17,979 nt of DNA from Bacillota bacterium (GTDB taxonomy: Bacteria > Bacillota > Clostridia > Christensenellales > CAG-138), in NCBI GenBank assembly GCA_023451115.1, contig JAEXFV010000120.1:1-17979 (forward strand). Reading direction: 5' to 3'. Below the pieces are notes generated by a model, which worked only from the letters and a program-made list of their open reading frames with translations, had not been told where the DNA came from and searched no databases. This document shows positions 1-6,374 of this stretch, in pieces; the first letter of the stretch is position 1; every line of letters begins with the position of its first letter. The translations under genes and the position numbers were made by a program.

Positions 1-1
1 A

Positions 2-7
2 TATAAT
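2..7 (+). promoter_or_regulatory. Candidate -10 box of the HTH-Fic operon
   Basis: TATAAT lies 23 bases before the first ATG of the HTH gene, followed by an AAGGAG ribosome binding site at about 18-23. The matching -35 would lie outside the window, so the promoter cannot be confirmed. The short leader would leave no room for attenuation. Confidence 0.45.
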
Positions 8-30
8 ATGATTAAGAAAGGAGCTAGAAC

Positions 31-240
31 ATGACTATTGAACAGAAGCTAAAAATGGCGTTATCCTATGCTGGAATAAGTCAAGCAGAATTAGCCCGTA
101 AAATCGGTACTACGCCTTCAAATTTTAATCAAAAAGTGAAGCGTAATACCTTAACAAAGGAAGAATTGGAACAAATTGCTGCTGCCCTAAATGGTAAATG
201 GCGAGCAGAGTTTGTTTTTGAGGATGGGACTATTATTTAG
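31..240 (+). CDS. Small XRE/Cro-type helix-turn-helix protein
   Basis: This 69-residue protein is almost only a DNA-binding domain. The HTH spans about residues 17-38 (ISQAELARKIGTTPSNFNQK), the usual Cro/C1 pattern, followed by a helix (KEELEQIAAALN) and a short beta-like tail ending FEDGTII. It has an AAGGAG site 7 bases before ATG. The Fic gene starts 42 bases downstream on the same strand, so the two are probably one operon with this protein as autoregulator. By analogy with HTH-toxin pairs it could act as an antitoxin, but that is inference. The gene is clearly more AT-rich than the his, gat and ileS genes, which suggests horizontal arrival. It could also be a plain phage-type regulator unconnected with Fic. 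Confidence 0.82.
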   Translation: MTIEQKLKMALSYAGISQAELARKIGTTPSNFNQKVKRNTLTKEELEQIAAALNGKWRAEFVFEDGTII

Positions 241-282
241 TATTATGTGGAAAACCACCCAACCCCACAGAGGAGGCGGCAG

Positions 283-951
283 ATGAATAAACGGTATCCA
301 GATAAATATCACCTTACGCCGGAGCAAAGCCTATTTCTTGCCAAAAAGAAATGGGATGAAAATGTTTATTGCGGCATGAAGATGGAGAACAGGGCAGTTA
401 CATTCCCCCAGACAAGAACAATCCTGGACGGGGTTAATGTACCCAATGTGCAACTGGATGATATACAGGCTATTTTGAATATGCGGGATGCTTGGCGTTT
501 TGTGCTTGCTAGTATATCAGAACAGGTAACGCTGGAATATATTTGCAAGCTAAATGAGTACATAGCGCGTAATGAGGCATTGGCATGGGGCACGCTGCGC
601 ACAGGTTCCGTTGCAATTTCCGGCACAGATTATATGCCGCCTCTACCTGTAAAAGAAGCTGTTACCCAAGAGCTTAACGGTATCTTGAATGGAGACGTTA
701 CTGCTACTGACCGTGCGCTTACAGCATTCGCATGGGGAGCAAGGCGGCAGTTATTCTGGGATGGGAATAAGCGTACTAGCCTTGTGCTGGCCAACAAAAT
801 ACTATTGGAGGCGGGCGCAGGTATGCTTACTATTAGCGAAAGAAACATGGAGCGCTTTAATGAGCAGTTATTAACTTACTACAACACTGGCGATATGGAG
901 CCGTTAAAGCAATTTCTATATGAGGCTTCCATACAAGGAATAGAGCTATAG
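283..951 (+). CDS. Fic-domain protein with Gln in place of the catalytic His
   Basis: 222 residues from ATG 283, chosen over the in-frame GTG at 247 because AGGAGG sits 6 bases before it. Fic proteins transfer AMP or another phosphate-containing group to target proteins, using a motif of the form HxFx(D/E)GN(G/K)R. Here residues 156-166 read QLFWDGNKRTS: Phe158, Asp160, Asn162 and Arg164 are kept and the GNKRT form is Doc-like, but the His position is Gln156 (CAG at 748-750). The flap region is present at about residues 107-121 (RTGSVAISGTDYMPP). Near the N-terminus, GMKMENRAVTFPQT aligns with the class II inhibitory helix; Glu35-Asn36 are kept while the usual Ser/Thr is Gly. No membrane segment is seen. 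It sits downstream of an HTH gene, is AT-rich, and is followed by a terminator. It may be a non-AMPylating variant, a different transferase or an inactive relic; the open frame and intact fold motifs argue against simple decay. Confidence 0.87.
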   Translation: MNKRYPDKYHLTPEQSLFLAKKKWDENVYCGMKMENRAVTFPQTRTILDGVNVPNVQLDDIQAILNMRDAWRFVLASISEQVTLEYICKLNEYIARNEALAWGTLRTGSVAISGTDYMPPLPVKEAVTQELNGILNGDVTATDRALTAFAWGARRQLFWDGNKRTSLVLANKILLEAGAGMLTISERNMERFNEQLLTYYNTGDMEPLKQFLYEASIQGIEL

Positions 952-954
952 GAG

Positions 955-992
955 CAAACCCACAGAGAACTTTCTCCTGTGGGCTTGTTTTT
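955..992 (+). terminator. Intrinsic terminator of the HTH-Fic operon
   Basis: CCCACAG (959-965) pairs with CTGTGGG (977-983), extending outward as CAA/TTG around one mismatch, and is followed by a T-rich run ending near 992. It starts 4 bases after the Fic stop codon. Confidence 0.8.
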
Positions 993-1016
993 GCCATTTA
1001 GTAAGTTGGTTTATTT

Positions 1017-1056
1017 TACTGCATTTTTACTGCATCTCTACTGCATTGATGCAGTA
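1017..1056. repeat. TACTGCAT repeats at 11-bp spacing with an inverted copy
   Basis: TACTGCAT occurs at 1017-1024, 1028-1035 and 1039-1046, exactly 11 bp apart, so all copies face the same side of the helix. An inverted copy, ATGCAGTA, follows at 1049-1056, making an 18-bp perfect inverted repeat with the third copy. There is no T-run on either side, so it is not an ordinary terminator. The gap lies between two converging genes, so it is not an obvious operator for either. The layout resembles protein-binding arrays such as arm sites of tyrosine recombinases or phage regulator sites; that is inference. Confidence 0.75.
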
Positions 1057-1164
1057 AAGCATGGAATTATTTGTAAAAACCGGACAAAATGGAAAACCTG
1101 AAAAGCTAGATAAATAGGGGATTTTTCAGTAATTTGGAAATATTTGTTTGTATATAGTTCTCGG

Positions 1165-2514
1165 TTAACATACCAGATACCCTTCCGCTCCTTGCTGCGG
1201 TTCCGAAAAGGGATCGTAACTAGGGGCCTTTTTCTTTTGCTCCATCCTGCTCTTTACCGGGCGGGACATCAAACCATAGCGCAACGCTTCCGGGGCGTGA
1301 TCCTCCGCACCGTCTTTGACATCCTCCCCGTTGTGATCGTATTGCAGCAGGGGCAGGGTGCGAATCAGGTTTTCACAAGTATAAAAAATTTGCAGATAAG
1401 GCTTGCCGTCCGGCGCATCCGCCAAATATTCCCGCACCCGCTGCCAGCCGGTTACTCTGGCGTTATCCGCCTTTAATAGCGGCACGCCTCCCCGCTGGAA
1501 CAACTCTGCAATATTTTCTCCTGCCATGCGGTCCTCCCCCGGGCGCGCCATCCCCCGACACTGCCAGGCATCCGGCGAGGCTACCGTGTAGGCGATGGTT
1601 TCCCCCAGGGAACGCTCCCGCAGCCGGGCAGCCATGGCGCTGGCCAGCATTTGTCTTTGGTATTCCTCCCGGTAAACATAGATATGCCCCTCCGGCCCAC
1701 AGGCAAACCACAGCGTGGCGCAGGGGTCGTTGTAGCCCCAGTCCATGGCCCGAAACCGGCGCCACCATGTGGGGATGGCGAAGGGCTTGATCACATGCTT
1801 GTCCCGCCGGAACTCTTCAAAATACTGCCCTGCCAGCGCGTCCCAATCCCCTTCCAGGTGCGCCCGGCGCAAATGCTCCGGCAGATTTTGCAGTGTCCTG
1901 AGGTATTCCGGGTTTGCCCGCAGCAGCGCCCGGTTATCATACACCCGTGCCGGGATAAAGGCGTAATCTTCCGGCTGTTCCGCGTTACGGTAGCGCCGGT
2001 CAATAAACAGGCGTTTGACCCAGGCGTGTCCTACGCCCCCTGGATTGCAGGTATAATACATTCTGGGCGGTGCGAAATCCGTACGGGTGGAACGGTTGCA
2101 GGTGGTCAAAAACTGCATCTGGCTTTCGGTAAAATGGGTGGCCTCTTCCATGCCAATCACATCATATTCCTGCCCCTGATATTGGTACACATCCTCCTCA
2201 GCGGCGCAATATCCCAGCCGGATACGGGAGCCATTTGGAAACAAAAAACAGCGTTCCGTAGCATGATAACGGGCAATCCCGTTTAACTCTGCCTGCAAAG
2301 GCCGTCCATGGTTTTCCCTTAACTCCGGCAAGGTACGCCGCAGCAGCAGCAATTGCAGCTTGGGATAGGTCAATGCCAGCAACACGAATTTGCGCCGCAT
2401 TGCCCAGCTCTTTCCCCCGCCCCGGGCGCCGCCATAGGCAACATGCCGGGCTGTGCTTTGAAAAAATTCCCGTTGACGGGGGTTGGGGTATCCTTGCAAT
2501 ATCCTTTTTTTCAT
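1165..2514 (-). CDS. terL: Phage terminase large subunit (ATPase-nuclease)
   Basis: 449 residues starting at MKKRIL; the upstream TTG in frame lies inside the ribosome binding site GGGAGG, which is 7 bases before this ATG. The large terminase subunit cuts concatemeric phage DNA and pumps it into the procapsid. The N-terminal ATPase shows a Walker A at 28-36 (GGARGGGKS), a Walker B at 117-125 (YDVIGMEEA) and the coupling motif TCNPGG at 155-160. The C-terminal RNase H-like nuclease has candidate acidic residues Asp258 (AMDWGYNDP), Asp315 (ASPDAW) and Asp405 (GAEDHAPEALRYG). Length and all motifs look complete, with no frameshift. It begins 4 bases after the terS stop, so the pair is co-transcribed. 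No portal, protease or capsid gene follows, which is not expected of a working prophage. Its base composition resembles the host genes more than the neighbouring Fic cassette does. Confidence 0.93.
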   Translation of the reverse strand: MKKRILQGYPNPRQREFFQSTARHVAYGGARGGGKSWAMRRKFVLLALTYPKLQLLLLRRTLPELRENHGRPLQAELNGIARYHATERCFLFPNGSRIRLGYCAAEEDVYQYQGQEYDVIGMEEATHFTESQMQFLTTCNRSTRTDFAPPRMYYTCNPGGVGHAWVKRLFIDRRYRNAEQPEDYAFIPARVYDNRALLRANPEYLRTLQNLPEHLRRAHLEGDWDALAGQYFEEFRRDKHVIKPFAIPTWWRRFRAMDWGYNDPCATLWFACGPEGHIYVYREEYQRQMLASAMAARLRERSLGETIAYTVASPDAWQCRGMARPGEDRMAGENIAELFQRGGVPLLKADNARVTGWQRVREYLADAPDGKPYLQIFYTCENLIRTLPLLQYDHNGEDVKDGAEDHAPEALRYGLMSRPVKSRMEQKKKAPSYDPFSEPQQGAEGYLVC

Positions 2515-2518
2515 CCGA

Positions 2519-2923
2519 TTACCTCCCAAATCCTTCCTTATCCTCCAGCGTTACTACCAGCGCTGCGCTTCCCTGTTCCTCTTGCTCTCCATACCCCCAA
2601 CCCTTGAGCAGCATGGCGGCTACCGGACCACTGAGTTCTCCCAGTAACGCCCGTTCCACGGTATGTTGCTCCACCCTGGCGCAGGCAGCAACCAGCGCTG
2701 CGCGCACATCCGCCTTCATTCTGCATTTTCCAGGCGCAATCGCCTGCTCCAATTGCTGCCTGCCTACCCCCAAGCTTGCTGCCAGCCCTGCCATAGTGTA
2801 TGGCACCTGGTAATAGGAAATTGCGCCGCTTTTCAGCGTGACCTGCTCTCTCGTGGCATCGCAGGCAGCAAAATAGTCCTGTGCAGCCTGGAAAACCTCC
2901 TGTGCATTCTTTTTTATCTTCAT
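2519..2923 (-). CDS. terS: Phage terminase small subunit (DNA-recognition)
   Basis: 134 residues from the ATG with AGGGGGG just upstream; the ATG seven codons earlier has no comparable site. Small terminase subunits bind the packaging site on phage DNA and load the large subunit. An HTH-like stretch is visible at about residues 42-60 (YTMAGLAASLGVGRQQLEQ). A later segment, AAMLLKGWGYGEQ, resembles the conserved Phe-Leu-x-Asn-x-x-Gly-Trp region of the gp3-like small terminase family. The stop lies 4 bases before terL, the usual terS-terL order. No HNH endonuclease or other early packaging gene precedes it; the next gene upstream is the divergent hisH. The family assignment rests on length, the two motifs and the terL neighbour. 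Confidence 0.85.
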   Translation of the reverse strand: MKIKKNAQEVFQAAQDYFAACDATREQVTLKSGAISYYQVPYTMAGLAASLGVGRQQLEQAIAPGKCRMKADVRAALVAACARVEQHTVERALLGELSGPVAAMLLKGWGYGEQEEQGSAALVVTLEDKEGFGR

Positions 2924-2960
2924 ACCATCCCCCCTAATATGCACCCATCTCCCATATCAG

Positions 2961-2987
2961 CCTACCACGCCGTTGGTGGGATTTTTT
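2961..2987 (+). terminator. Forward-strand hairpin plus T-run between terS and hisH
   Basis: CCTACCA (2961-2967) pairs with TGGTGGG (2974-2980), with one G-T pair, and ATTTTTT follows at once. It would work for forward transcription, yet the gene to its left (terS) is on the reverse strand. It may insulate hisH from antisense transcription or be left over from a lost gene. Confidence 0.6.
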
Positions 2988-3019
2988 CTGAGAAACCTGT
3001 GAATTTTGCCTGCTCTGCC

Positions 3020-3047
3020 TTGCATTTTTACTTTAATGTGATAAACT
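3020..3047 (+). promoter_or_regulatory. Candidate hisH promoter
   Basis: TTGCAT (3020-3025), a 16-bp spacer and TAAACT (3042-3047) with a TG at 3039-3040, making an extended -10. Transcription would start about 15 bases before the hisH ATG, leaving no room for a T-box or leader-peptide attenuator here. Confidence 0.45.
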
Positions 3048-3069
3048 ATTAAAGCATCGAGGTGATAAT

Positions 3070-3681
3070 ATGGCACGGGTAGCAATGATCGATTATGGGA
3101 TGGGGAACCTTCACAGCGCTGTAAAAGCGCTGGAGGCCCTGGGCGCCTCTGTTCGGGTAACCCAGTCAAAAGAGGATATACGCCAGGCCACCCATGTGGT
3201 TTTGCCTGGCGTTGGGGCATTCCCTGACGCAATGCAACGCCTGCAGGAAACGGGAATGGATGGCATCATCAAACAAGCGGTGGCCGCAGGCAAGCCCTTT
3301 TTAGGCATTTGCCTGGGCATGCAGCTGATGCTGTCCACCAGCAGCGAAGGTGGATTGCACCAGGGGCTGGGCATTCTTCCCGGGGCAGTCACCCTGTTGG
3401 ATGCCAAAGGGGAAAAAATTCCTCATATGGGCTGGAATGAAGTGACGGACCGGCTCAACTGCCCTCTTCTCAAAGGGGTTTCGGGACGAAACTTTTATTT
3501 TGTTCATTCCTTTTGCGTCCAGAACGCTGCAGCAGCTTTTGCAGCAGGCATCACAGAATATGGCCAATCTTTTGCCAGCCTGGTGTGGGACGGCCGGCTT
3601 GCCTTTGGGGCGCAGTTCCATCCGGAAAAAAGCAGCCAGGCGGGGCGGCAATTGCTGCAAAACTTTCTCTCCCTGGCCTAA
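3070..3681 (+). CDS. hisH: Imidazole glycerol phosphate synthase, glutaminase subunit HisH
   Basis: 203 residues, normal for the family. HisH hydrolyses glutamine and channels ammonia to HisF, which makes imidazole glycerol phosphate and AICAR in histidine synthesis. The class I amidotransferase triad is visible: Cys81 in GICLGMQ, and His184 and Glu186 in FHPEKS. The oxyanion region PGVGAF (46-51) and HMGWNEV (119-125) are also typical. The ATG follows GAGGTGATAAT. hisF lies 50 bases downstream, as fits their obligate complex. It reads FVHSFCV where YFVHSYY is more common, a harmless variation. It is divergent from the phage pair, so this is where resident chromosome resumes. Confidence 0.97.
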   Translation: MARVAMIDYGMGNLHSAVKALEALGASVRVTQSKEDIRQATHVVLPGVGAFPDAMQRLQETGMDGIIKQAVAAGKPFLGICLGMQLMLSTSSEGGLHQGLGILPGAVTLLDAKGEKIPHMGWNEVTDRLNCPLLKGVSGRNFYFVHSFCVQNAAAAFAAGITEYGQSFASLVWDGRLAFGAQFHPEKSSQAGRQLLQNFLSLA

Positions 3682-3692
3682 CGATAGTCAAA

Positions 3693-3715
3693 TCCGCGAA
3701 GCCTGATTTCGCGGA
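3693..3715 (+). promoter_or_regulatory. Intercistronic hairpin before the hisF ribosome binding site
   Basis: TCCGCGAA (3693-3700) and TTCGCGGA (3708-3715) form a perfect 8-bp stem with a 7-base loop. The hisF GGAGG begins 2 bases later (3718-3722). There is no T-run, so termination is unlikely. It may protect the mRNA end or tune hisF translation. Confidence 0.55.
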
Positions 3716-3731
3716 GCGGAGGTAACGCGCA

Positions 3732-4496
3732 ATGTTAAAGAAGCGTATCATCCCTTGCCTGGACGTGCGGGGCGGACGGGTCGTCAAGGGCATCAATTTT
3801 ATAAATATCCGGGATGCGGGAGATCCTGTAGAAGTGGCACGGCGATATGATCAGCAGAATGCAGACGAACTGGTATTCCTGGATATTACGGCCAGCCACG
3901 AGGGGCGGGCCACCGTGATCCAGATGGTGGAACAGGTAGCAGAGCAGGTATTTATCCCCTTCACAGTAGGCGGAGGCATTGCAGAGCTAAGCTGGATCAA
4001 GCAATTGCTGCGCTGTGGGGCGGATAAAGTCAGCATTAACTCCCCCGCCCTTATCAGGCCGGCGTTTATCGATGAGGCAGCCTCCCGTTTTGGCAGCCAG
4101 TGCATTGTGGTTTCCATTGACTGCAAGCGCACCCCCGATGGAACGTACCGGGTGTATCGCAACGGCGGCCGCATCGACACCGGCAGGGATGCCGTGGAAT
4201 GGGCCTTAGAGGTGGAGCATAGAGGCGCGGGGGAAATTTTGCTCACCAGCATGGATGCAGATGGCACCAAGGCCGGGTTTGATATGGATATTACCCCTCA
4301 GATAGCCCAAGCGGTGCGCATCCCGGTGATTGCCTCCGGCGGTGCGGGCACATTGGAGCATTTTTCCCGAATATTATCCCCCGAAGGCGGCGCAAGCGCC
4401 GCTTTAGCGGCCAGCCTTTTCCACTATGATGGGGTTACCGTGGCGCAGGTAAAGCAGCATTGCCAGGCCCAAGGCATCCCCATGCGCATGGAGTAA
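3732..4496 (+). CDS. hisF: Imidazole glycerol phosphate synthase, cyclase subunit HisF
   Basis: 254 residues, full length. HisF is a beta/alpha barrel that condenses ammonia from HisH with PRFAR to give imidazole glycerol phosphate and AICAR. The two catalytic aspartates are at the classical positions: Asp11 in CLDVRGG and Asp130 in SIDCKR. Phosphate-binding loops are visible as TVGGGI (78-83) and ASGGAGT near the C-terminus. GGAGG lies 9 bases before the ATG. It is co-transcribed with hisH and followed by a terminator. hisA, which makes the HisF substrate, is not adjacent but about 12 kb away in this window. Confidence 0.97.
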   Translation: MLKKRIIPCLDVRGGRVVKGINFINIRDAGDPVEVARRYDQQNADELVFLDITASHEGRATVIQMVEQVAEQVFIPFTVGGGIAELSWIKQLLRCGADKVSINSPALIRPAFIDEAASRFGSQCIVVSIDCKRTPDGTYRVYRNGGRIDTGRDAVEWALEVEHRGAGEILLTSMDADGTKAGFDMDITPQIAQAVRIPVIASGGAGTLEHFSRILSPEGGASAALAASLFHYDGVTVAQVKQHCQAQGIPMRME

Positions 4497-4569
4497 CCCT
4501 TTTCTGCATTTTTATGCAATGATTCTCCACTGGGTTCCATACTTTGTGTTATCATTTCCATAGAAAAAC

Positions 4570-4601
4570 AAAAAGGCCACGCTTCACTGCGCGGTCTTTT
4601 T
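4570..4601. terminator. Bidirectional terminator between hisF and abrB
   Basis: AAAAAGGCC-CGC pairs with GCG-GGTCTTTTT around a 6-base loop, with one mismatch and one G-T pair. A T-run on both strands lets it end hisHF (forward) and abrB (reverse). Confidence 0.8.
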
Positions 4602-4629
4602 CATCTCTTCTAAGCGATGTGCAACCCAT

Positions 4630-4881
4630 TCAGCGTTTTGCAGCTTGGTTTATTTTTTCCAGGCACTCCTTGCAAATATTTTTCCCGCCATAATTTACCA
4701 AGTCTGCAGCGTTATCACAAAAGCAGCAGGCCGGCTGATATTTTTTTAGAATAATTGCATCTTGATCAACAAAAATTTCTATGGCGTCCTTTACGTCAAT
4801 TCCCAAAGTCCTACGCAATTCAATCGGGACTACCACCCGTCCCAACGTGTCCATTTTTCGAACGATGCCTGTCGATTTCAT
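4630..4881 (-). CDS. abrB: AbrB-family transition-state regulator with a CxxC pair
   Basis: 83 residues from MKSTGIVRKM; an upstream in-frame extension to 4992 is rejected because the ATG at 4881 has AGGAAGG before it and matches the family start. The N-terminal swapped-hairpin DNA-binding domain (about 1-48) reads GIVRKMDTLGRVVVPIELRR, very close to Bacillus AbrB and SpoVT. The C-terminus differs from Bacillus AbrB: CxxC at 52-55 (CCFC) and again at 70-73 (CKEC) suggest a small zinc-binding knuckle, as in clostridial AbrB homologues. Family members are global repressors of post-exponential genes such as sporulation. It has its own promoter and stands opposite to spmAB, sharing the intergenic region with that spore operon. 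Confidence 0.93.
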   Translation of the reverse strand: MKSTGIVRKMDTLGRVVVPIELRRTLGIDVKDAIEIFVDQDAIILKKYQPACCFCDNAADLVNYGGKNICKECLEKINQAAKR

Positions 4882-4983
4882 CCTATACCTTCCTAACAAT
4901 TCATTCCGCTTAGCTAAGAGACGCATATACAGCCCAGAATAAAGATCTACAAACCGCAGAATATTGCCATTGCACTTTTCAAT

Positions 4984-5011
4984 AATATACATAAATGGAG
5001 TATTAAGTCAA
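4984..5011 (-). promoter_or_regulatory. abrB promoter
   Basis: On the reverse strand TTGACT (5011-5006), a 16-bp spacer and TATATT (4989-4984); a TATTAT at 18-bp spacing overlaps it. The start would leave a leader of about 95 bases before abrB. The surrounding AT-rich gap (4882-5105) is also a plausible site for AbrB autoregulation and for the spmA promoter, which I could not identify. Confidence 0.6.
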
Positions 5012-5105
5012 TATAATTATAAAGCTGTTCACAATATTGGGAAACATTACAATTTTTGTATTTTTATGGGGTCTTGTGTACTCGCTTGTAGAGGGGGAAA
5101 AGCGT

Positions 5106-5672
5106 ATGATGAGCTGGATTTGGAGCATATTGTTCTGTTTGGGAGCGCTTGTCCTTACATTTACCAAGGGGGGCGATGCTGCCATTGACAGCATGCTCAC
5201 CGGCGCGCAGGAAGCAGTTACGTTATGCCTTTCTCTAGCGGGGGCATATCTTCTTTGGATGGGATTGCTGGGCGTTGCCCGCAAAGCCGGGCTGATTGAC
5301 GCCCTCTCCAGAAAGCTGCGGGGGGTATGCGCATGGCTGTTCCCCGGGGCGGGTGAGGCAACCGGCCCCATTACGCTGAACATAGCGGCCAACATGTTGG
5401 GCATGGGCAATGCCGCTACCCCCTTTGGGCTGGAAGCCATGCGGCTGATGCAGAAGCATAACCCCAACAAGGCTGTAGCAACTACGGCTATGTGTTCCTT
5501 TTTAGCAATAAACGCTTCTGCACTGCAATTGATTCCCACCACCTTAATTGGCCTTAGAGCAGCTGCAGGCTCCTTGCAACCTGCCAGCATTGTCCTACCT
5601 TCATTTTTAGCCTCAGCCGCTGCAACGGCAGTAGCTATTGTGGCCTGTAAACTCTGTATGGTGCGTACATGA
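5106..5672 (+). CDS. spmA: Spore maturation protein SpmA
   Basis: 188 residues from ATG 5106, placed 8 bases after GAGGGGG; the upstream ATG at 5037 has no site and adds an atypical N-terminus. SpmA is an integral membrane protein of the nucleoside recognition (Gate) family, needed with SpmB for proper dehydration of the spore core. Several hydrophobic segments are visible (about 5-20, 38-58, and near the C-terminus). The signature NIAANMLGMGNAATPFGLEA is intact. The stop overlaps the spmB start (ATGA), so translation is coupled. It is divergent from abrB, fitting control at the onset of sporulation, but no sporulation-sigma promoter could be recognised. Confidence 0.93.
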   Translation: MMSWIWSILFCLGALVLTFTKGGDAAIDSMLTGAQEAVTLCLSLAGAYLLWMGLLGVARKAGLIDALSRKLRGVCAWLFPGAGEATGPITLNIAANMLGMGNAATPFGLEAMRLMQKHNPNKAVATTAMCSFLAINASALQLIPTTLIGLRAAAGSLQPASIVLPSFLASAAATAVAIVACKLCMVRT

Positions 5673-6184
5673 GCGGAGCGATCGTCCCGCTGCTTGCCGC
5701 AGCGGTATTGTTATACGCATTATATAAACGGGTAGATGTTTATGATGCGTTTGTAGAAGGCGCAAAGGAAGCCTTGCCCGTTTTATACCGCATTGTGCCA
5801 TACATGGCAGCAATGCTTATCGCCATACAGCTTTTTCGGGATAGCGGCGTATTGGACCGGTTTACAGCAATCATTTCCCCTGCGCTTGCAAAAATCGGCA
5901 TGCCGGCGGAACTGTTGCCTTTGGCCATCCTGCGCCCCTTTTCCGGCAGCGCTGCAATGGCCCTGGTTTCGGACATCTTCCAACATTATGGGGTGGATTC
6001 TTTTTTAGGCCTGGCTGCCAGCACTATGATGGGCTCTTCCGAGACGATTTTTTATACTCTGGCTCTTTATTTTGGAGCGGTTGGCGTGCGAAAAACCCGT
6101 TATACCCTGCCTGTGGCTCTGCTTGCCAGCCTAGTCAGCGTTATCGCCTCCCTGGTAGTTTGCCATTTGTTTTTCCCCACTTGA
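5669..6184 (+). CDS. spmB: Spore maturation protein SpmB
   Basis: 171 residues, normal length. It is the partner of SpmA in spore core dehydration and belongs to the same Gate-type membrane family. Hydrophobic segments occur at about 2-18, 40-56 and 145-168. Family motifs are clear: RPFSGSAAMALVSDIF and the later TMMGSSETIFYTLALYFG. The ATG overlaps the spmA stop by four bases. No clear terminator follows; the next gene, comB, has its own promoter 58 bases downstream of the stop, but read-through from spmAB is possible. Confidence 0.94.
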   Translation: MSGAIVPLLAAAVLLYALYKRVDVYDAFVEGAKEALPVLYRIVPYMAAMLIAIQLFRDSGVLDRFTAIISPALAKIGMPAELLPLAILRPFSGSAAMALVSDIFQHYGVDSFLGLAASTMMGSSETIFYTLALYFGAVGVRKTRYTLPVALLASLVSVIASLVVCHLFFPT

Positions 6185-6238
6185 CCATGTCGAATGCTGG
6201 GGAAGGGGTAAATTACAGTTTCTTCTAAAAGCGATGTA

Positions 6239-6247
6239 TGTTATACT
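6239..6247 (+). promoter_or_regulatory. Extended -10 promoter for comB
   Basis: TGTTATACT is a consensus-like extended -10 (TGnTATACT). The -35 region at 17-bp spacing (TTTCTT) is poor. The start point would be near 6254, giving a leader of about 120 bases. Confidence 0.5.
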
Positions 6248-6253
6248 AAATAT

Positions 6254-6341
6254 CGGTTTATCGCCAAAGATAACCGGGCCATAGACTTTGGATAAAGTTC
6301 ACAAGTCCAATTAAAATCCGAAAAACCCGTGGTTTTCGGAT
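6254..6341 (+). promoter_or_regulatory. Structured 5' leader of comB, type unknown
   Basis: Three hairpins can be drawn: CGGTTTATC (6254-6262) with GATAACCG (6269-6276, one bulge); GACTT with AAGTC around 6284-6307; and ATCCGAAAA (6316-6324) with TTTTCGGAT (6333-6341), extended by CC/GG around one bulged A. The last has no T-run. I recognise no known riboswitch core. The ribosome binding site GAGGGGG lies just after at 6364-6370. Confidence 0.5.
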
Positions 6342-6374
6342 CGCGTTGGGGGTTCTCAGTTTAGAGGGGGAAAC

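Noticed and set aside
1039..1056. 18-bp inverted repeat considered as an intrinsic terminator for terL
   Set aside because: No T-run follows on either strand, and the half-sites belong to a phased repeat array.
1017..1056. Repeats considered as plasmid iterons or a CRISPR array
   Set aside because: No replication initiator gene or AT-rich origin is near, and the units are far too short for CRISPR repeats with spacers.
1651..2286. 211-codon forward reading frame opposite terL
   Set aside because: Antisense to a gene with complete terminase motifs; composition is not protein-like.
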